Assembly: GCF_014633365.1 (NCBI RefSeq)
Contig: NC_068352.1
Span: 19,315,310-19,379,309, forward strand
Direction of reading: 5' to 3'
From: Diospyros lotus
Lineage: Eukaryota; Streptophyta; Magnoliopsida; Ericales; Ebenaceae
DNA: 64,000 nucleotides
Each line of letters begins with the position of its first letter. Positions within the stretch are counted from its first letter, which is position 1. Under the pieces are notes generated by a model that was not told the DNA's origin, did not search any database, and saw nothing but the letters and a program-made list of their open reading frames with translations. Shown piece after piece: positions 1 to 13,400 of this stretch. The position numbers and the translations under genes are program-made.

Positions 1-334
1 TCTGGGCAAAGGTTTAATTGAAGGAAAAGAAGCAGTAACTAACTAATTAAGGAGAACAATGAAACGCAAGAGACACGGATCAGACGTGGCCCACGTAAGG
101 TGCTTGCGTCAACCAAGCAGCAGCTAGACACGGCCAAGGTGCTCGCTACAAGGCCAAAAACCCTCAACAGCCACAAGTCAGAAGGCAAGCAACGTCTCAA
201 GCAATCAAAATTTATGAATATATTGCAAGATGATTAATCTCTCCCCAAAACAGCGAAACAGCCTGTGAGGGAACAAAAACCACCTAGGAGAGAGTTGAAA
301 AGGCAAGTGCATCCCTTGAAGTCATTATATCGTT

Positions 335-930
335 CTGGTTGCGAACGTAGGTAAAAAGTTGAACCGCAAAAACAAAATATGGATATTGTTTATGATTGCG
401 GACGTAGACGTTAAGTTGAATCGAGAAAATAAAATATGGATATTCTTTATAGTTGCAAACGTAGGCAAAAAGTCAAACCGCAAAAATAAAATATGGATAT
501 TGTTTATGATTGTGGACGTAAACGTTAAGTTGAACTGAGAAAATAAAATATGGATATTCTTTATAGTTGTAGACGGAGGTAAAAAGTCGAATAACAAAAT
601 CAAATCATAGATATTCTTTATAAATATAGGATATTCTTTATGATTGCGAACGTAGGCATTAAGTTGAACTGCGAAAATAAGATATGAATATTCTTTATGA
701 TTGCGGATGTAGGCGTTAAGTCAAACTGTAAAAATAAAATATGGATATTCTTTATAATTGTGGATGTAAGGGTTACGAAGAATTACAAAAACAAAATATG
801 AGTATTCTAATTGTAGATGTAGGCATTACACCGAAACAAAATAAGCATATTCTTTCTAATTGCGGACGTAGGTGTTACGCAGAACCACAAAAATAAAATA
901 TAGACATTCTTTTTAATTACAAACATCACT
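335..930. repeat. Degenerate ~57-bp tandem array (about 10 units)
   Basis: The motif 'aaaataaaatatggatatt', followed by a 'tgattgcggacgtaggcgtt'-like stretch, recurs at about 57-bp spacing (near 377, 434, 491 and 549) and becomes more degenerate to the right. Open frames here come from the repeat and are not genes. Together with the next array it probably lies in the untranslated 3' part of a large LTR retrotransposon, as in Tat/Ogre elements; that assignment is inference. Confidence 0.75.
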
Positions 931-969
931 CACAACTCCAACAAGCATATACACATGAAAGTGAGGAGC

Positions 970-1570
970 CGTGACAAAACAAATCGTTAAGATGTTTGAG
1001 AGTCACTTGAGTCAATGGATGAAGGACTTATCTCGAACATACGTGGATGTTGAAGACTGTTAAGATGTTCGGGGGTCAATAACGAAAGACTCGCCCCAAA
1101 TATACGCGGATGTTAAAGATCATTGAGATGTTCAGGGGTTGAAAATGCTAATGGATGGAAGACTCAACCTCAAACACTCGCGGATATTAAATACCATTAA
1201 GATGTTTGGGGGTCAGTAGATGATCAGGACTTGCCTCAAACACAAACGGCGAAAACACACTGTTAAGATGCCCGATGGTCAATAGCGTTAGTAGACGAAA
1301 AAGACTCGTCTTGGACACACACGGTGAAAAAGATTGTTAAGATGTCTGGGGCTTAATAGATAAAAAAAACTCGCCTCAAACATGTGGTAAAACATATCGT
1401 TGAGATGTTTGGGGGTCGAAAGCGTCAATGAACGAAAGACTTACCCCGAATACATGCAGATGTTGAAGATCGTTAAGATGTTTAGTGGTTAATAAACAAA
1501 CGAGTGACTCGCTCCGAATACATGCGAATATTGAAGACCATAAGAATGACTCAAAAAATTGAAACACGAG
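970..1570. repeat. Second degenerate tandem array, ~66-74-bp units (about 8)
   Basis: Units start with 'gttaagatgttygggggtc', continue with 'gaaagactcgcctcaaacac', and end 'gcggatgttgaagatc'. They repeat near 988, 1057, 1125, 1199, 1265, 1338, 1404 and 1473. Units vary by small indels. No coding potential is evident. Confidence 0.75.
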
Positions 1571-1730
1571 GGCGTGGGAACTATTAAAAAAATAAAAAAA
1601 ATACAAAAAATGTAAGAATAATCCAAAATTAGAAGCTTAGAAAGAGTGAGAATAATTTATCATCAGAAATAAAGGCAAGTCATGACACAATCTACTCTTT
1701 TATATGAGAAATTCGAATAAATGAGTGGGG

Positions 1731-2260
1731 AACAATTGTTGTGTCATAAGTAAAAGTCCATTAAAAGCCTAAAAGCCTAAAATATCTTTTTGGTTTAAAA
1801 GATGTAAAATTCCCATATATCCAGGAGGGTCCCACACAAATGCTCAAACTAAGTAACTCCGACATTCAAAAATTCCTTTGAATATTCCAAGAAAAAAAAA
1901 GTAATTATTCATAAAAATTCTAATTCTAAACGAATTTTGAAATATTGAGATAAATATCATCCATAACAATCTTAATCTCTGCTAAATTAGGAAAAATTAG
2001 GGTAACGTTATCCGTAAGAATCTTAATTCTAATAAGATTATAAAAAGTTAAGATAAACATTATCTACAATAATTTTAATTTCAGATTATTTAAAATTACT
2101 CTATTTTTCTATAAATAAACAGACACTCATTTATGAAAAGGTACGTCTTTAATATTAATTTTAATACAATATTCATCATATTTAGGTTCTCGCGCCTTCT
2201 GATTGTTTTTCTTGTGCAGACTTAGGTAATTTAATAACGATGTTCTCAATCAAATAAATT
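1731..2260 (+). mobile_element. LTR-like segment, probable 3' LTR of a Tat/Ogre-type Ty3/gypsy element (end uncertain)
   Basis: A purine tract (gagtggggaaca, about 1720-1731) is followed by 'attgttgtgtcataag', the usual arrangement of polypurine tract plus LTR start in Tat-lineage elements. A TATA-like 'ctataaataaac' occurs near 2110. The tandem arrays just upstream fit the repeat-rich 3' regions of these elements. No matching 5' LTR lies in the window, so the right end and the lineage are inferred. Confidence 0.4.
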
Positions 2261-3292
2261 TATTGTTATATCTAAACCACGAGAAATAAGTTTGTACAAG
2301 AAGAGATGTTTAAATGAATGATGTCGTGCAGGTTCATTTGTGAACAAAACTGTTGTCTTCCAATAGAGAGAAAGACCATTTGAGCATGATGTTCTTTTTT
2401 TATCTTTATTAATTTGCGTTTCTATTCCTTCTATCATGAGCCAATATTTGTATGACCTCACATGTTTCTTTCTTTCAAAATTCCTTTCATTCATCTCTAG
2501 TATCAAATTGTTTCCTCCCGTGATTAACGTTAACTTTTCTGTTGATGTGTCCACGTATAAATTCACTCAAAATTAACTTTGTAAAAAATCAAAAAATTGA
2601 CAATAATTCCAAATAGTGTATTTGGAATTGCTAGAAAGAAGCCAAATTGTGCAATGGACGGGAGCCATCATGGATCAAATCTGCAATCAATCAATCAATC
2701 AATTATAATATTTAGGCTAAATTATTCATTCTAATGCCTTAGTGGACATTCCCAGCAAGGAGTGGGGACTGGGGAATCTTGCCTTTTGTACAATTATATT
2801 AAGAGTTTCTAAGTAAAATTTCACTAAAAATATAGAGTAAAGTGAAATTTTAAAAACATTTAAGAGATCATTACCACACAAAAGCTTTTACCCAGAATAT
2901 AGTGTCCTGTAAATGGTAATTGAGGGAGATGTCAGCAATGAATAACAATTATGAGTTATATTCAATGTAATGATAATATTATATTAAAGGCATAAATATG
3001 ATATTACAATTTAATATCAGCTTTTCATGTATTTAAAACTTAAATGCATGACAGTTAATTAAAATAAACTCTATTTTAAATTTTAAAATCTAAACTATCG
3101 GTCGTTATGTATTTAATATCTAAATGCACGATAAATTATTATTGAATTATAATATTATGTTAATACGATAATATAATATTATCGTTGCATTAAATATTTT
3201 CTTCGCTCAATGAGTAGAGTTTGAATATAAAAATAATTTTTGACAAAATTGGTATGAACCAAAAACATAATCACTAACAAATATTAGTGAGC
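2261..3292. other. AT-rich intergenic stretch, no gene recognised
   Basis: Low-complexity AT-rich DNA with short repeats such as (AATC)n near 2685. A minus-strand open frame of about 106 codons at 2246-2566 has no motif I recognise and no start context, so it is not called. Confidence 0.5.
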
Positions 3293-3295
3293 TTA

Positions 3296-3810
3296 GATTG
3301 CGTTTTTTTTACTTTTCAATTTTCAGTTTTGAGTTTTGAATTTATTTTCAATTTTATGTTTTGGTAGTTTATTTTTAAAAAATTGAAAACTTATTCTCTT
3401 TGTTATTTTGAAAAATTATTTCTTAAAACAAAAAATTAGAAAACGCGTTCTTTTTGAAATTTTAAAAATATTTTTTAAAAATATTTTATTCAATAAATTT
3501 GATTATTTAGTAAATTATAAATATTTAATATTAATATATTATTAAAAAAATATATACATTTTAAAGTTAATAAATTTTGTAATATTTTTTCCTATTATAA
3601 TAATAAAATATAAATAAATAAATGTGTTTTAAGTTTAGAGTTTATTTTGGATGAAAACATTTAAAATAACTTTTTGTTGTTTTGAGTTTTTTTTATATTT
3701 TTTTTTTGTTTTCAAAAATATATTTTTAAAAACAGTAAAGAGAATGTGTTTTCATTATTTTAAAAAATTAAAACTAAAAATGACTTGAAAACAATAAAGA
3801 GAATGCAACC
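3296..3810. mobile_element. Tourist-like MITE (PIF/Harbinger type), ~515 bp
   Basis: The left end (gattgcgtttttttt...) and the reverse complement of the right end (ggttgcattctctttattg...) are imperfect inverted repeats. Both ends are flanked by TTA (3293-3295 and 3811-3813), the target duplication used by PIF/Harbinger MITEs. The interior is AT-rich with no open frame. Confidence 0.5.
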
Positions 3811-3813
3811 TTA

Positions 3814-4480
3814 TAGTTTCATAAGTTTTAAACATTTCTTTTTTAGATATAATATAGTTTATTATAAAATTAATTTGTTATTTACATTAAACAATAATTA
3901 TCTTATTCGATACTAACGAGCTCAGAGATTATTGAAGAAATGAGACCTAATTGGGTCCCACTCTTCATAATTAAAACTCACTTCTGTTAATAATCTGTTA
4001 TCACGTCAATATTTATGTTGTCTAACGAAGTGGGCAACTAATCAAAATTATAATTTATTAGTTTATATATAGTTGAAAGAAATAATAATGGTGACAAAAA
4101 CTTAAAAGAATATTACTAAACTGTGGAATGACACCTAGACACTTACCTAATCCTAGGAGTTACGCGATGTTGTGACACCATCCAATCTTACACATATGCC
4201 AAATAAGTCAAAAAGCCAAAAAAAAGAGAAAGGGAGGTGTATCTTTCCACACGTACAGACAACTGCAATTTTTCAAACCTTGGGAGTCAATATGGCGATA
4301 AGTATGCGGTGGCGGGTACAAGTGACATAATAATTTTATTTTATTTTATTTTTAAAAAGAAAGTAAAAACCAAATTAAAATTCTACAAGGCTTTGGTTCA
4401 TAACTTGGAACCCTTGCTCCATCCATTTCCTAGGAAATCGAAGTTTTCGTGGAGGCCCCAAGGCCCGACGAAGAATCAAA
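3814..4480 (+). other. Upstream region of the UBC13 gene
   Basis: This 667-bp stretch precedes the UBC13 start codon. It should hold the promoter and 5' UTR, but I see no convincing TATA box at a fixed distance. The last ~60 bases before the ATG are more GC-rich (around aggccccaaggcccgacg) and are probably 5' UTR. Confidence 0.4.
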
Positions 4481-7400
4481 ATGGCGAACAGCAATTTACC
4501 TCGTAGGATCATCAAGGTACTCCTACTAATATCTCTCCCTCGATTCCCTCTTTCTCTCTGTATGTATATGTGCGCAAATTGTTCAATTTCTCTGGGTTAG
4601 GTTTCTGGTTATATGCGTTTCTTTGTCTTTGAACAGGAGACGCAGCGTCTTCTCAGCGAACCAGGTATCCCGCTTTTTCTATTTCTTGGTCCTGATTTTA
4701 GTACTGCTTTGGGCTTGAAATTGTGATTGTGAAAGCCCAGCTGTGAACTTCTTTGCAAGGAGGTTTTGATATATAGTTACCTTTTGTGTAATGCAAATTG
4801 CAGCCCCAGGAATCAGTGCCTCGCCTTCAGAGGAAAACATGAGGTATTTCAATGTGATGATACTTGGCCCGACGCAGTCTCCTTATGAAGGTAACTATTT
4901 TTGTCTATGCTTGTTGGTTACTCTGGAAATACTCTTTCTGTTTTCCAAGTGTTGATTTTTACTCACAAGAACTAGCTGTAAAAATGATTAATTTTTTTTT
5001 AAACTAACATCCCTCTTCTACTTTTTGTTGCTTATAGAATTTGTTGCTCTGTGGATTTTTTAGAAATAATAAAAAAAAAAAACAGTTTTCCAGTGACTAA
5101 GGGCAACTTTGACTGTTTACAGCCTGTTTGCTTTACTGTTTTCATGGGTGAAATATAACCAGTTTTGAGTCTCAACTGTGACCGATTATGTCCTCTCTTA
5201 ACTTAATCCTTTGTGATTTTGTCTCAATACCATTTCCGTGCATGCCAAAGACTTAGCTGTCGTGTTCTTTTAGCAGTAAATTCTGGTCCTACTCTTGTTG
5301 ATGTTCTTCTGGAGGTAGACGCTGGTTATATTTGTATTACAGGGAATGCAAAGGCATAAAAGAAGTGTTGCTGTAAAATCTTCCACGTGAATTGGGTAAT
5401 GTCATGCACCTTTGAGAATAAAATTAGTGGGGGGTTGAAAGGTAATATATACCCAATCTTGTATCCAAATGACCTGTCAAAGAAGGCACCAGAGTTGGGT
5501 GGAAAATCAGTTGGAAGTCCTTGCCAAGATTGGTAAAGAGTACGGAATCTGTAACACCTTGCTCTCCCGGGCGTATTACTAAACCGAAAACTAGGGGATT
5601 TTTTTCGTATTAAGGAAATAAGTAATTGAACTTCTATTGTTAAATTGATTCCTTCCCCCTTTGCTCGTTCAGTGAATCTGCTAACCCATTTTCATTTGGT
5701 TAAGCAAGTTCATACCAATAATCACTAGAGAGTCTCACCCTTAATCTATTTGAAGATCCAACATTTATTCTAAAATCATGATTAAGGGTGATAATCAGAG
5801 TTTCAATGCATCTAACGTGCTTAGATCGAATCTCACGATCTTACCATTTTATACTCTTTTTGAGTCATCTTTAGTCTACCTTAGGGTTAAGAGACTCCTA
5901 GAATTTTTCTTTGTTATGTTTTGCTACTTAACATCCCCATCAGAATCAAATGTTCAAAATATCCAAATAATTATCAAAATTCATGAAAATTTCATAACAA
6001 GAACACTCATAAGATGACCTTGTGTAAAAATATCAACTTCAAAGGATATTATTTGACCCTTCGAAACATTATATAAAGTTGATTGTTCACAGTATTCACT
6101 CTTGCTGTAACACACTTCTGTATCTCGGATATCTGACTAACTAAATATCCACCTTTTCATGAGATCTATGCACCATTAGAAGGCTCACTCGATGGGATAA
6201 AACATATTTAAAATTCATTTTATTTTATTGAAGTTTGAACTTCCTGATTTGACTCTAAGTCAGCTAGTTTGATTGAGTGGTTGCACATATCTTTTTCCAC
6301 AAAAATCAAAGGGACTTGAAATCGAGTTTTCTAGAAACTGGACTTCTTTAACCATCATTTGGAATTTTCTTGTATTTTAATACATTGTCTACTGAATCTA
6401 GGAAGCTGTCAAAATGGACTGGTTCATAGTATTGTTTTGTTTCAAATCATTTAGACATGTTTTATGAGCAAATTCATAACTAAATGTAGAAAAATCAATT
6501 TTCAATGATTCTTACGACTTCTTCGACAACACATGCTAGTTTATGGGAAAATATAGCTGAAGACAATCATACATTGGGGACTTTGTTTAAGCCAAAATAG
6601 TAAGCATTGATAACATAGACATATACCGATTTGTCATGCCAAAATGTTTATGATGTAGTTGACTTACGAACCAATATGCATAGTCTACATATCTCTAGAT
6701 GGGGTTTGTTTCCATTCAAAATCCATCTTCAAAGATTATAATCCAAAATATGCTAGACATAGGGACATTTAGATTTGGTACATAACATGGATTTATGTCT
6801 AACATGCTTCATTGCTCAAGAAATAATGATTTCCTTCAAACATTGATCTTTTCATTGCCCTTTGAAGATCCCGCATCCACATTTACATATATATACATTT
6901 TGTAGAACGAAGATATATTTGGGGGCGAGCTATACATTTATCAAGCATTGCATAAACATTTTGACATGTATTGCATTTTCAACAAACTTCAAATGCATCA
7001 AAACATTCACATATAACATGCATTTTCCAAAGAATACCTAATAAGCATTTGCATAACCATTTTTTTAACATTTTCCACAAGATATTCAAAATAACATTTA
7101 TGAAGTCCAATCATCTTGTCAAATAGTGCAAGAAAAGTTTGCTCATATCCCTTACCTTGATAATATGTTTGAAGAAGACTTGTTTTTCCCCATGCCTTCC
7201 TTTCAAGACCTTTGTTTTGCCCCTAGATCTTCCTTTCAAGACCTTCTTCTATTTAGCCAAGCCTCCTTTCTTCTCTATTTCCTCCACTCAAATCTCACAC
7301 TCTTATCTTCTCTCAAAATAGTGGAAGGCCACCCCTTCTCCCCGTTTATGTAGGCTTCAATTTTTACCCTAATTTCCCCATTTAGTGACCATCTAAAATT

Positions 7401-10400
7401 GAAAAGATTTATTTTAAATTGGATATATTTTTAGGGGTGAGGGTGGCATGGGATAATGGTTTGACTACAACCCATCCCTAAAAATGAAAATTTTGGAGGA
7501 AGGGACCCAAGGGTCTCTTTCCTCCTTAGTTGCTAGCCCCTGCAACAGTAGTGTTGCTGCCTGCAGGGGCAGCACATGACCATTAATATTATTGTTAATA
7601 GTGTTATTATTATTTTCTTTTTTTTTTTCTTTTTTTATTTTATATATATATATATGTTTCACTTTTGTCTTTTTCTCCATATATATATATCTACATATCT
7701 ATTAGCCAATTTCCTTGGTCAAGTATACCACTTCCTAATATAGATATATAGATATATATATTTATATATACACATATTCAATCACTACCTTAGTCAAATA
7801 CGTTGTTATATTCAATATCAATTTAATTTCACACTGATTCACTAACTCAAATAAATCATCAAATCTCACTATTTCATAATGTGCACTACTATTCAATTAC
7901 CAATTGAATTTATCTTGGGTCCAAATTTTACAACCTTTACTTAAGAAATAATTATAAAAATTATTTTCCACAAGAATTATTTTCCCAAACCACTCAAGTA
8001 TCAAAATTTTGAATACTCACTTTGATACTTTGAAACTTTTAATAATCATTCTTCAAAAGTTAACTTCCCAAACATTCTAGAAAATCTTGATAGTTATATT
8101 AGCACCTCGAACTTCCAAAAATTGATACTTCAAAATCCTAAGGAGCTTTGGGTAATCCCACTAGTATAGGAATTTTTAATTTATTCATCAATCGTGTCTA
8201 TTTTAATAATTTTTCCTCATAAATTAACATTCCAAAATTTTGTAAAATTTGTGTTACGACCCTAGGGTTTGGCTAGGGTTTAGATGGAAAATTGAGAAGA
8301 ATTCAAGAGAGAAAGAGAGAGGAATTGGAGGAAGACAACAAGAATAGAAGTAGAATAGAGAGGAAGGGAGAGAAGAACACAAAGATGCGAGAGAGAAATT
8401 TGGGAGATAATTGAAGAGAGAGAAGCATTCAATCAATTATTACTTAATATCCTCCAAAAGAGCCTCTCGAGCAGCTTATTTAGCTACTCTTACTGTTAGT
8501 GCTTTTAGTTATCATTTGCAATTGAAAGTATTATAACTTCTCATCTAAAGCATAAATGTAACTAAAGAAATACAAGAAAAATACAATCAGTAATTGTCGC
8601 ATGCTTAATGACCATTGTATCCTAAGGTCTATCATGTTCTTAGGAGCAATAGAGGGCAATATTGTAATAAAGATATAATACTTGTTAGGATTACAGTTGT
8701 ATTGCGCATGAGTGGTTGTATTCTATATGGGTGCAATGGCTGTGAGGCTATAAATAAGCCACTGTTGTAGGAGGAGAATTATGTTTGAATTGTTGAATGA
8801 AATCTCTCGTTTCCCTCTCTTGAATTCTCTCAATCTCTCTCCAATTTTTCTCTAATCTCTCTCTTTCTTTCCCTCTCTATTATGTTCTTCCTTAACTTCC
8901 TTCCATCTCTTCCAATATAACTTCCCCAATTACCTTTTAAACCTGTCATAAACCTAGGTTCATAACAGTTGGTATCAGAGTATCGTTCCTCGACGATTTT
9001 CTTGTTGATTAATTTCCAACGGAAAACGTTGCTATTGTTCGGCCTACTATCCCACACATGACTCAAAATTTGATTCTGATGCAAGGAGGATTGATTCTCA
9101 GAATTAGAAGGCTACTACGGAATCTGGAAGTGGCGGTGATTTTGACAACCTCTGGCAGTAAGTTTGAGAAGAAGACACGACTGTAGGTAGGCCAGAGGTA
9201 TTGAATTTCAGGAAAATTGAAGTAGAGCCAACCAATCCTAAGCTATCACGATTTTGAAGGTAGAACCAGACCGATGATCTCAGTCGTGAGTCCAGAGCTA
9301 GTTGTTGCATGTGAAAGGGCGACTGTTGTGAGGCAATTTCGAACGAAATTTTGGTAAATATTGTTTGAAATTGGAAGGCGAGCATGTGAGTAAGACAAGG
9401 AAGGGGTGTCGCGGCTATTGTCAATTGCGGTTGGTGATTGAGTGCGCGATTGTCTTAGGCTGGTGGGAGGTGATTATTGCTTGGAAATTTTGGGGCACCC
9501 TTGTTCGACTTTTGAAGATGAAGACAACTAGCGATTGTAATTTTGGTGATTCCGACAAATTTTAGTGATTTCGGTAAAGTGATTGAATAGTGAGAACGAC
9601 TATTCTAGAACGCAATGCAGGAGGATTGGCGTCCGGCTTGAGAAATTCGAAGAGTGTTGACCGAGTAGGAAGATGAGCTGCAGGTGGAGCAAATTGAATC
9701 CAGGCAAATTCAGTTTCACTGATTTTGGTGGAGGTGGTTTCTCAGCTATCAATCCTCGAGGCAATCGATTTTCCACCAACAATCAGAAATTTTGATGGCA
9801 AATGATATCGGGATGAAGCACAAGGAATCTCGATGGCAGCAAGTGTCGGCAACGATGATGGAAAGGCAAAACAACATGGGATCGATAGAATCGACAATGG
9901 AAAAGAAGTTAGACAGTGTTGCCGATCTGTTGTAAAAGGAGATCAAGCACAGGCCTGAAATTGTGGATGAATTCAGATATTGGATGATGGACCAGTGTAT
10001 GATAATGTTTGCCAAACAGAATCAGGTTAGACTACTTGCTTGTTGGCTTTCCAAAGAATATTCAAATCTCATTATTATAGAAAAACTACCTAATCCTACA
10101 ACTAATCCTTACTCTCCTCCAAGAACTGGATCAGGTCCTATTCCAGTTGACCTTACTCATCCTTGGAACGGGAACTCCATTGATAAATCTCAGAGTCCAA
10201 TGCAGGGTGATAGAACTCTTGTTTCGGAATGGGATGTTGGAATATCTAAGGCAGAAAATGATAATAAGAAGGACGTGGTTAAGGAAGCATTACTTCTTTA
10301 GGAGTTCCCTAAAATACAGGAGCCTAAGGAGGGGTCAAAACTGTGGGAAAATGATTCATTGCCTACTTTAGATTTTGGGTTGAAGAAGAAGTACTTTGAT

Positions 10401-13400
10401 TTAGGCAGCAATGACAAGAAGGATGACTGTAATATCGGGAATAATTTTGGCGGTGAAAAGCATAATCTCAAGGAAAACTGTAACGACCAGGTTGCTAGGG
10501 CAGTAGATCCAAAGGAACCAACTGATCTTTTTGAAGGAGAAGCTCATGTAGAGGGACATTCCGGCAAACACAAAGAAAAAAGAGTTGTTGAATTGTTTGC
10601 ATGGAATCAGCAGGTTCCAACTGAAAATTCAGTCTATATTAAGGAAGTTGGTGCTAGAACTGAAATAAACTTATCAAGGGTAACTCTGGATCTTAAAGAA
10701 GAAAGGAGATTGGATAAGGAGATCTGGGTAGACCACATTTTACAAGAGCAGGAGGCCGAAGATTTGGTTGAGAATCAGTCTATAAATCGGATTGGGCCGG
10801 GGAACTGCTGTGAAGATGGCTTCCATGCAGTTGATATGTCGGTCAGGGATATTGTTCCATTGGATAATCTGATTATAAATAATGTTTGGAATGAAGGTAG
10901 TGATGGAGGCCTGGTTTCATCCATTAAGGAATCCATGGGACTTTCTCATCACTTTCTATGCAGCCAGTATGTCCGAACAACAAGGGCATGGAAATTTGAG
11001 TCCCTTACCATTGCTGGAAATGGTATGTTGGGAGGTATGTCCTTAGCTAAGATATCTTTTAATGTTGTGAAGGTGTGTGGATTTGATAAGGAAGTATGGG
11101 GACAACTTGTAATTGAAGGACAGCTATCGAAAAGAATTGATTCAAGCTGTATGGTCGGAAATGAGGTTTTGCATAAGTTAGACAATGACAATTCTCAAGG
11201 AGGGTTACAATGTTTTGTACCGATAAAGCAAAATACTGTTTTAGAAATGAAAGAGAGCATGGCTTCAGCAAATAAATTCCTAACAAGATTTTAGCTAAGG
11301 AAAAGGGCTAAGGAGGCCAAGAGTTTTGCGGTGGAGAACAAAGCTCCTGTAGGTTCATTCTTGCTACAGCTAGCTGCTTAGGATTTCTATCACCTCTGTT
11401 GAAGGGAGGATTGAGGATTGGAGTTTGTGCTGCAGCAACTCCTAGATCTAATCTACATTGCTACATGTAAAGGCGTTTGCGGATATTGTTGCGAAGGGTG
11501 ATGAAGTATTCAAGGACATGAGAACCACTGTAAATTTGTTATGCATACAGAGGTTTTTCAAAACTTCTCCATCCAAGCTGTGGAAGAGAAGGAAAAAGCA
11601 TACTAGAAGTTGTGGAGGTTTGGCATTTCTTGGGGACAAGAAATGTTTTAAGGCAGGGGGAATTGTCATGTTCCTAGGAGCAATAGAGGACAATATTGTA
11701 ATAAAGATATAATATTTGTTAAGATTACAGTTGTATTGCACATGGGTGCAATGGCTGTGAGGTTATAAATAAGCCACTGGTGTAGGAGGAGAATCATGCT
11801 TGAATTGTTGAATGAAATCTCTCATTTCCCTCTCTTGAATTCTCTCAATCTCCCTTCAATTTCTCTCTAATCTTTCTCTTTCTTTCCCTCTCTATTCTGT
11901 TCTTCCCTAACTTCCTTCCATCTCTTCATATCTAACTTCCCCAATTCCTTCCAATTACCTTTTAAACTTGTCATGAACCTAAGGTTCATGACAATTGGTA
12001 TTAGAGCGTCATTCATCGGCAGTTTTCTTGTTGATTAATTTTCGACGGAAAACGTTGTTGTTGTCCGACTTGTCGTCCCGCACAATGACTCTCAGAATTT
12101 GAAGGCTACTACGAAATCTGGAAGCGATGGTGATTTCGACAACCCCTGGCAATAAGTTTGAGAAGAAGGCGCGACTGTAGGCATGCTAGAGGTATTGAAT
12201 TTCAGGAGAATTGAAGTAAAGCCGACCAATCCTAGGCTATAGCGATTCGAAGGTAAAACCAGACCGGTGATCTTAGTCGTAAGTCCAGAGCTAGTTCGAT
12301 GCATGTGAAAGGGCGACTATTGTGAGGCAATTTCGAACAAAATTTTGGTAAATATTGTTTGAAATTGGAAGGTGAGCATGTGAGTAAGACGAGGAAGGGG
12401 TGTCACAGTCATTGTCAATTGCGGTCAGTGATTGGGTGCGTGATTCTCTTAGGCTGGTGGGAGGCAATTGTTGCCTAGAAATTTTGGGGCACTCTTATTC
12501 GACTTTTGAAGATGAAGAAGGCCAGCGATTGTAATTTCGGTGATTCTGGCAAATTTTAGTGATTGAACAGTGAGATCGACTATCCTAGAACGCAAAGCAA
12601 GAGGATTGGCATCCAACTTGAGAAATTTGAAGAGTGTTGACTGAGCAAGGAAGGCGAGCTGCAGGTGGAGCAAACTGAATCTAGGTGAATTCAGTTTCAC
12701 TGATTATGGCGGAGGTGGTTTCTTAACTATCGATTGTCATGACCCAAGTAGTAATTCAAGGGCAATATAGTAATAGTATTATAATAATAGTTAGGAGATA
12801 TTTTAGAAGCACATGGGGTGCATGTGCTAGGCTGCTATTGAGCTTGTAATGCCTATATAAGGCTGTTGCTATTGGTTTGTTAGGGTATGCTGAAAATTAT
12901 TGAATTGAAATTCCATTTTCTTTCCTCTACCATTCTTCCTCTCTTTTTCTGTTCTCTATTTCTCCCTCTCTTTCCCTTAATATCTCTCCCTCTAACTATT
13001 GATTTCTCCCTCCTACAATCTGATTTTCATCTCCAATTCCTCTTTAACCTATCACAAACCCTAGGTTCGTGACAAATGGTATCAGAGCATGTTCCTCGGC
13101 TGTGATTTCAATCTATTCTAGACGGAATTGAGGCAAATATAGTGATATAGGCGAACTGTGAAAGAGCTTCAACAGAATCGATCGGCCAACAATTCCAATT
13201 CGATTCCTAAGGAACAAGAACAGATCGTCACCGAGCGAGGCGTCCCTTGGAACTGATTGAGGCTACTTTGGAGGACAGTTCGCGGAGCCGGTCGTGTTAT
13301 AGGAAGCGATTGGGTGATTGGTGTCGCGGCTAAGGCTCCAATAATCTTGACCGGAATCGAAGACAAGCAAGCTAGGAGGATTCGCGATTAGAGCGAACGA

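Noticed and set aside
2246..2566. Minus-strand open frame of about 106 codons
   Set aside because: It reads somewhat protein-like but has no domain, no homologue I recognise, and AT-rich surroundings; called non-coding.
8252..8518. A solo LTR 8252-8513 with an ATTTG duplication (8247-8251 and 8514-8518)
   Set aside because: The match is 5 bp in AT-rich DNA and the right end lacks CA. Joining 8252-8629 to 21678-21688 across element X explains the sequence better, as the LTR of element V.
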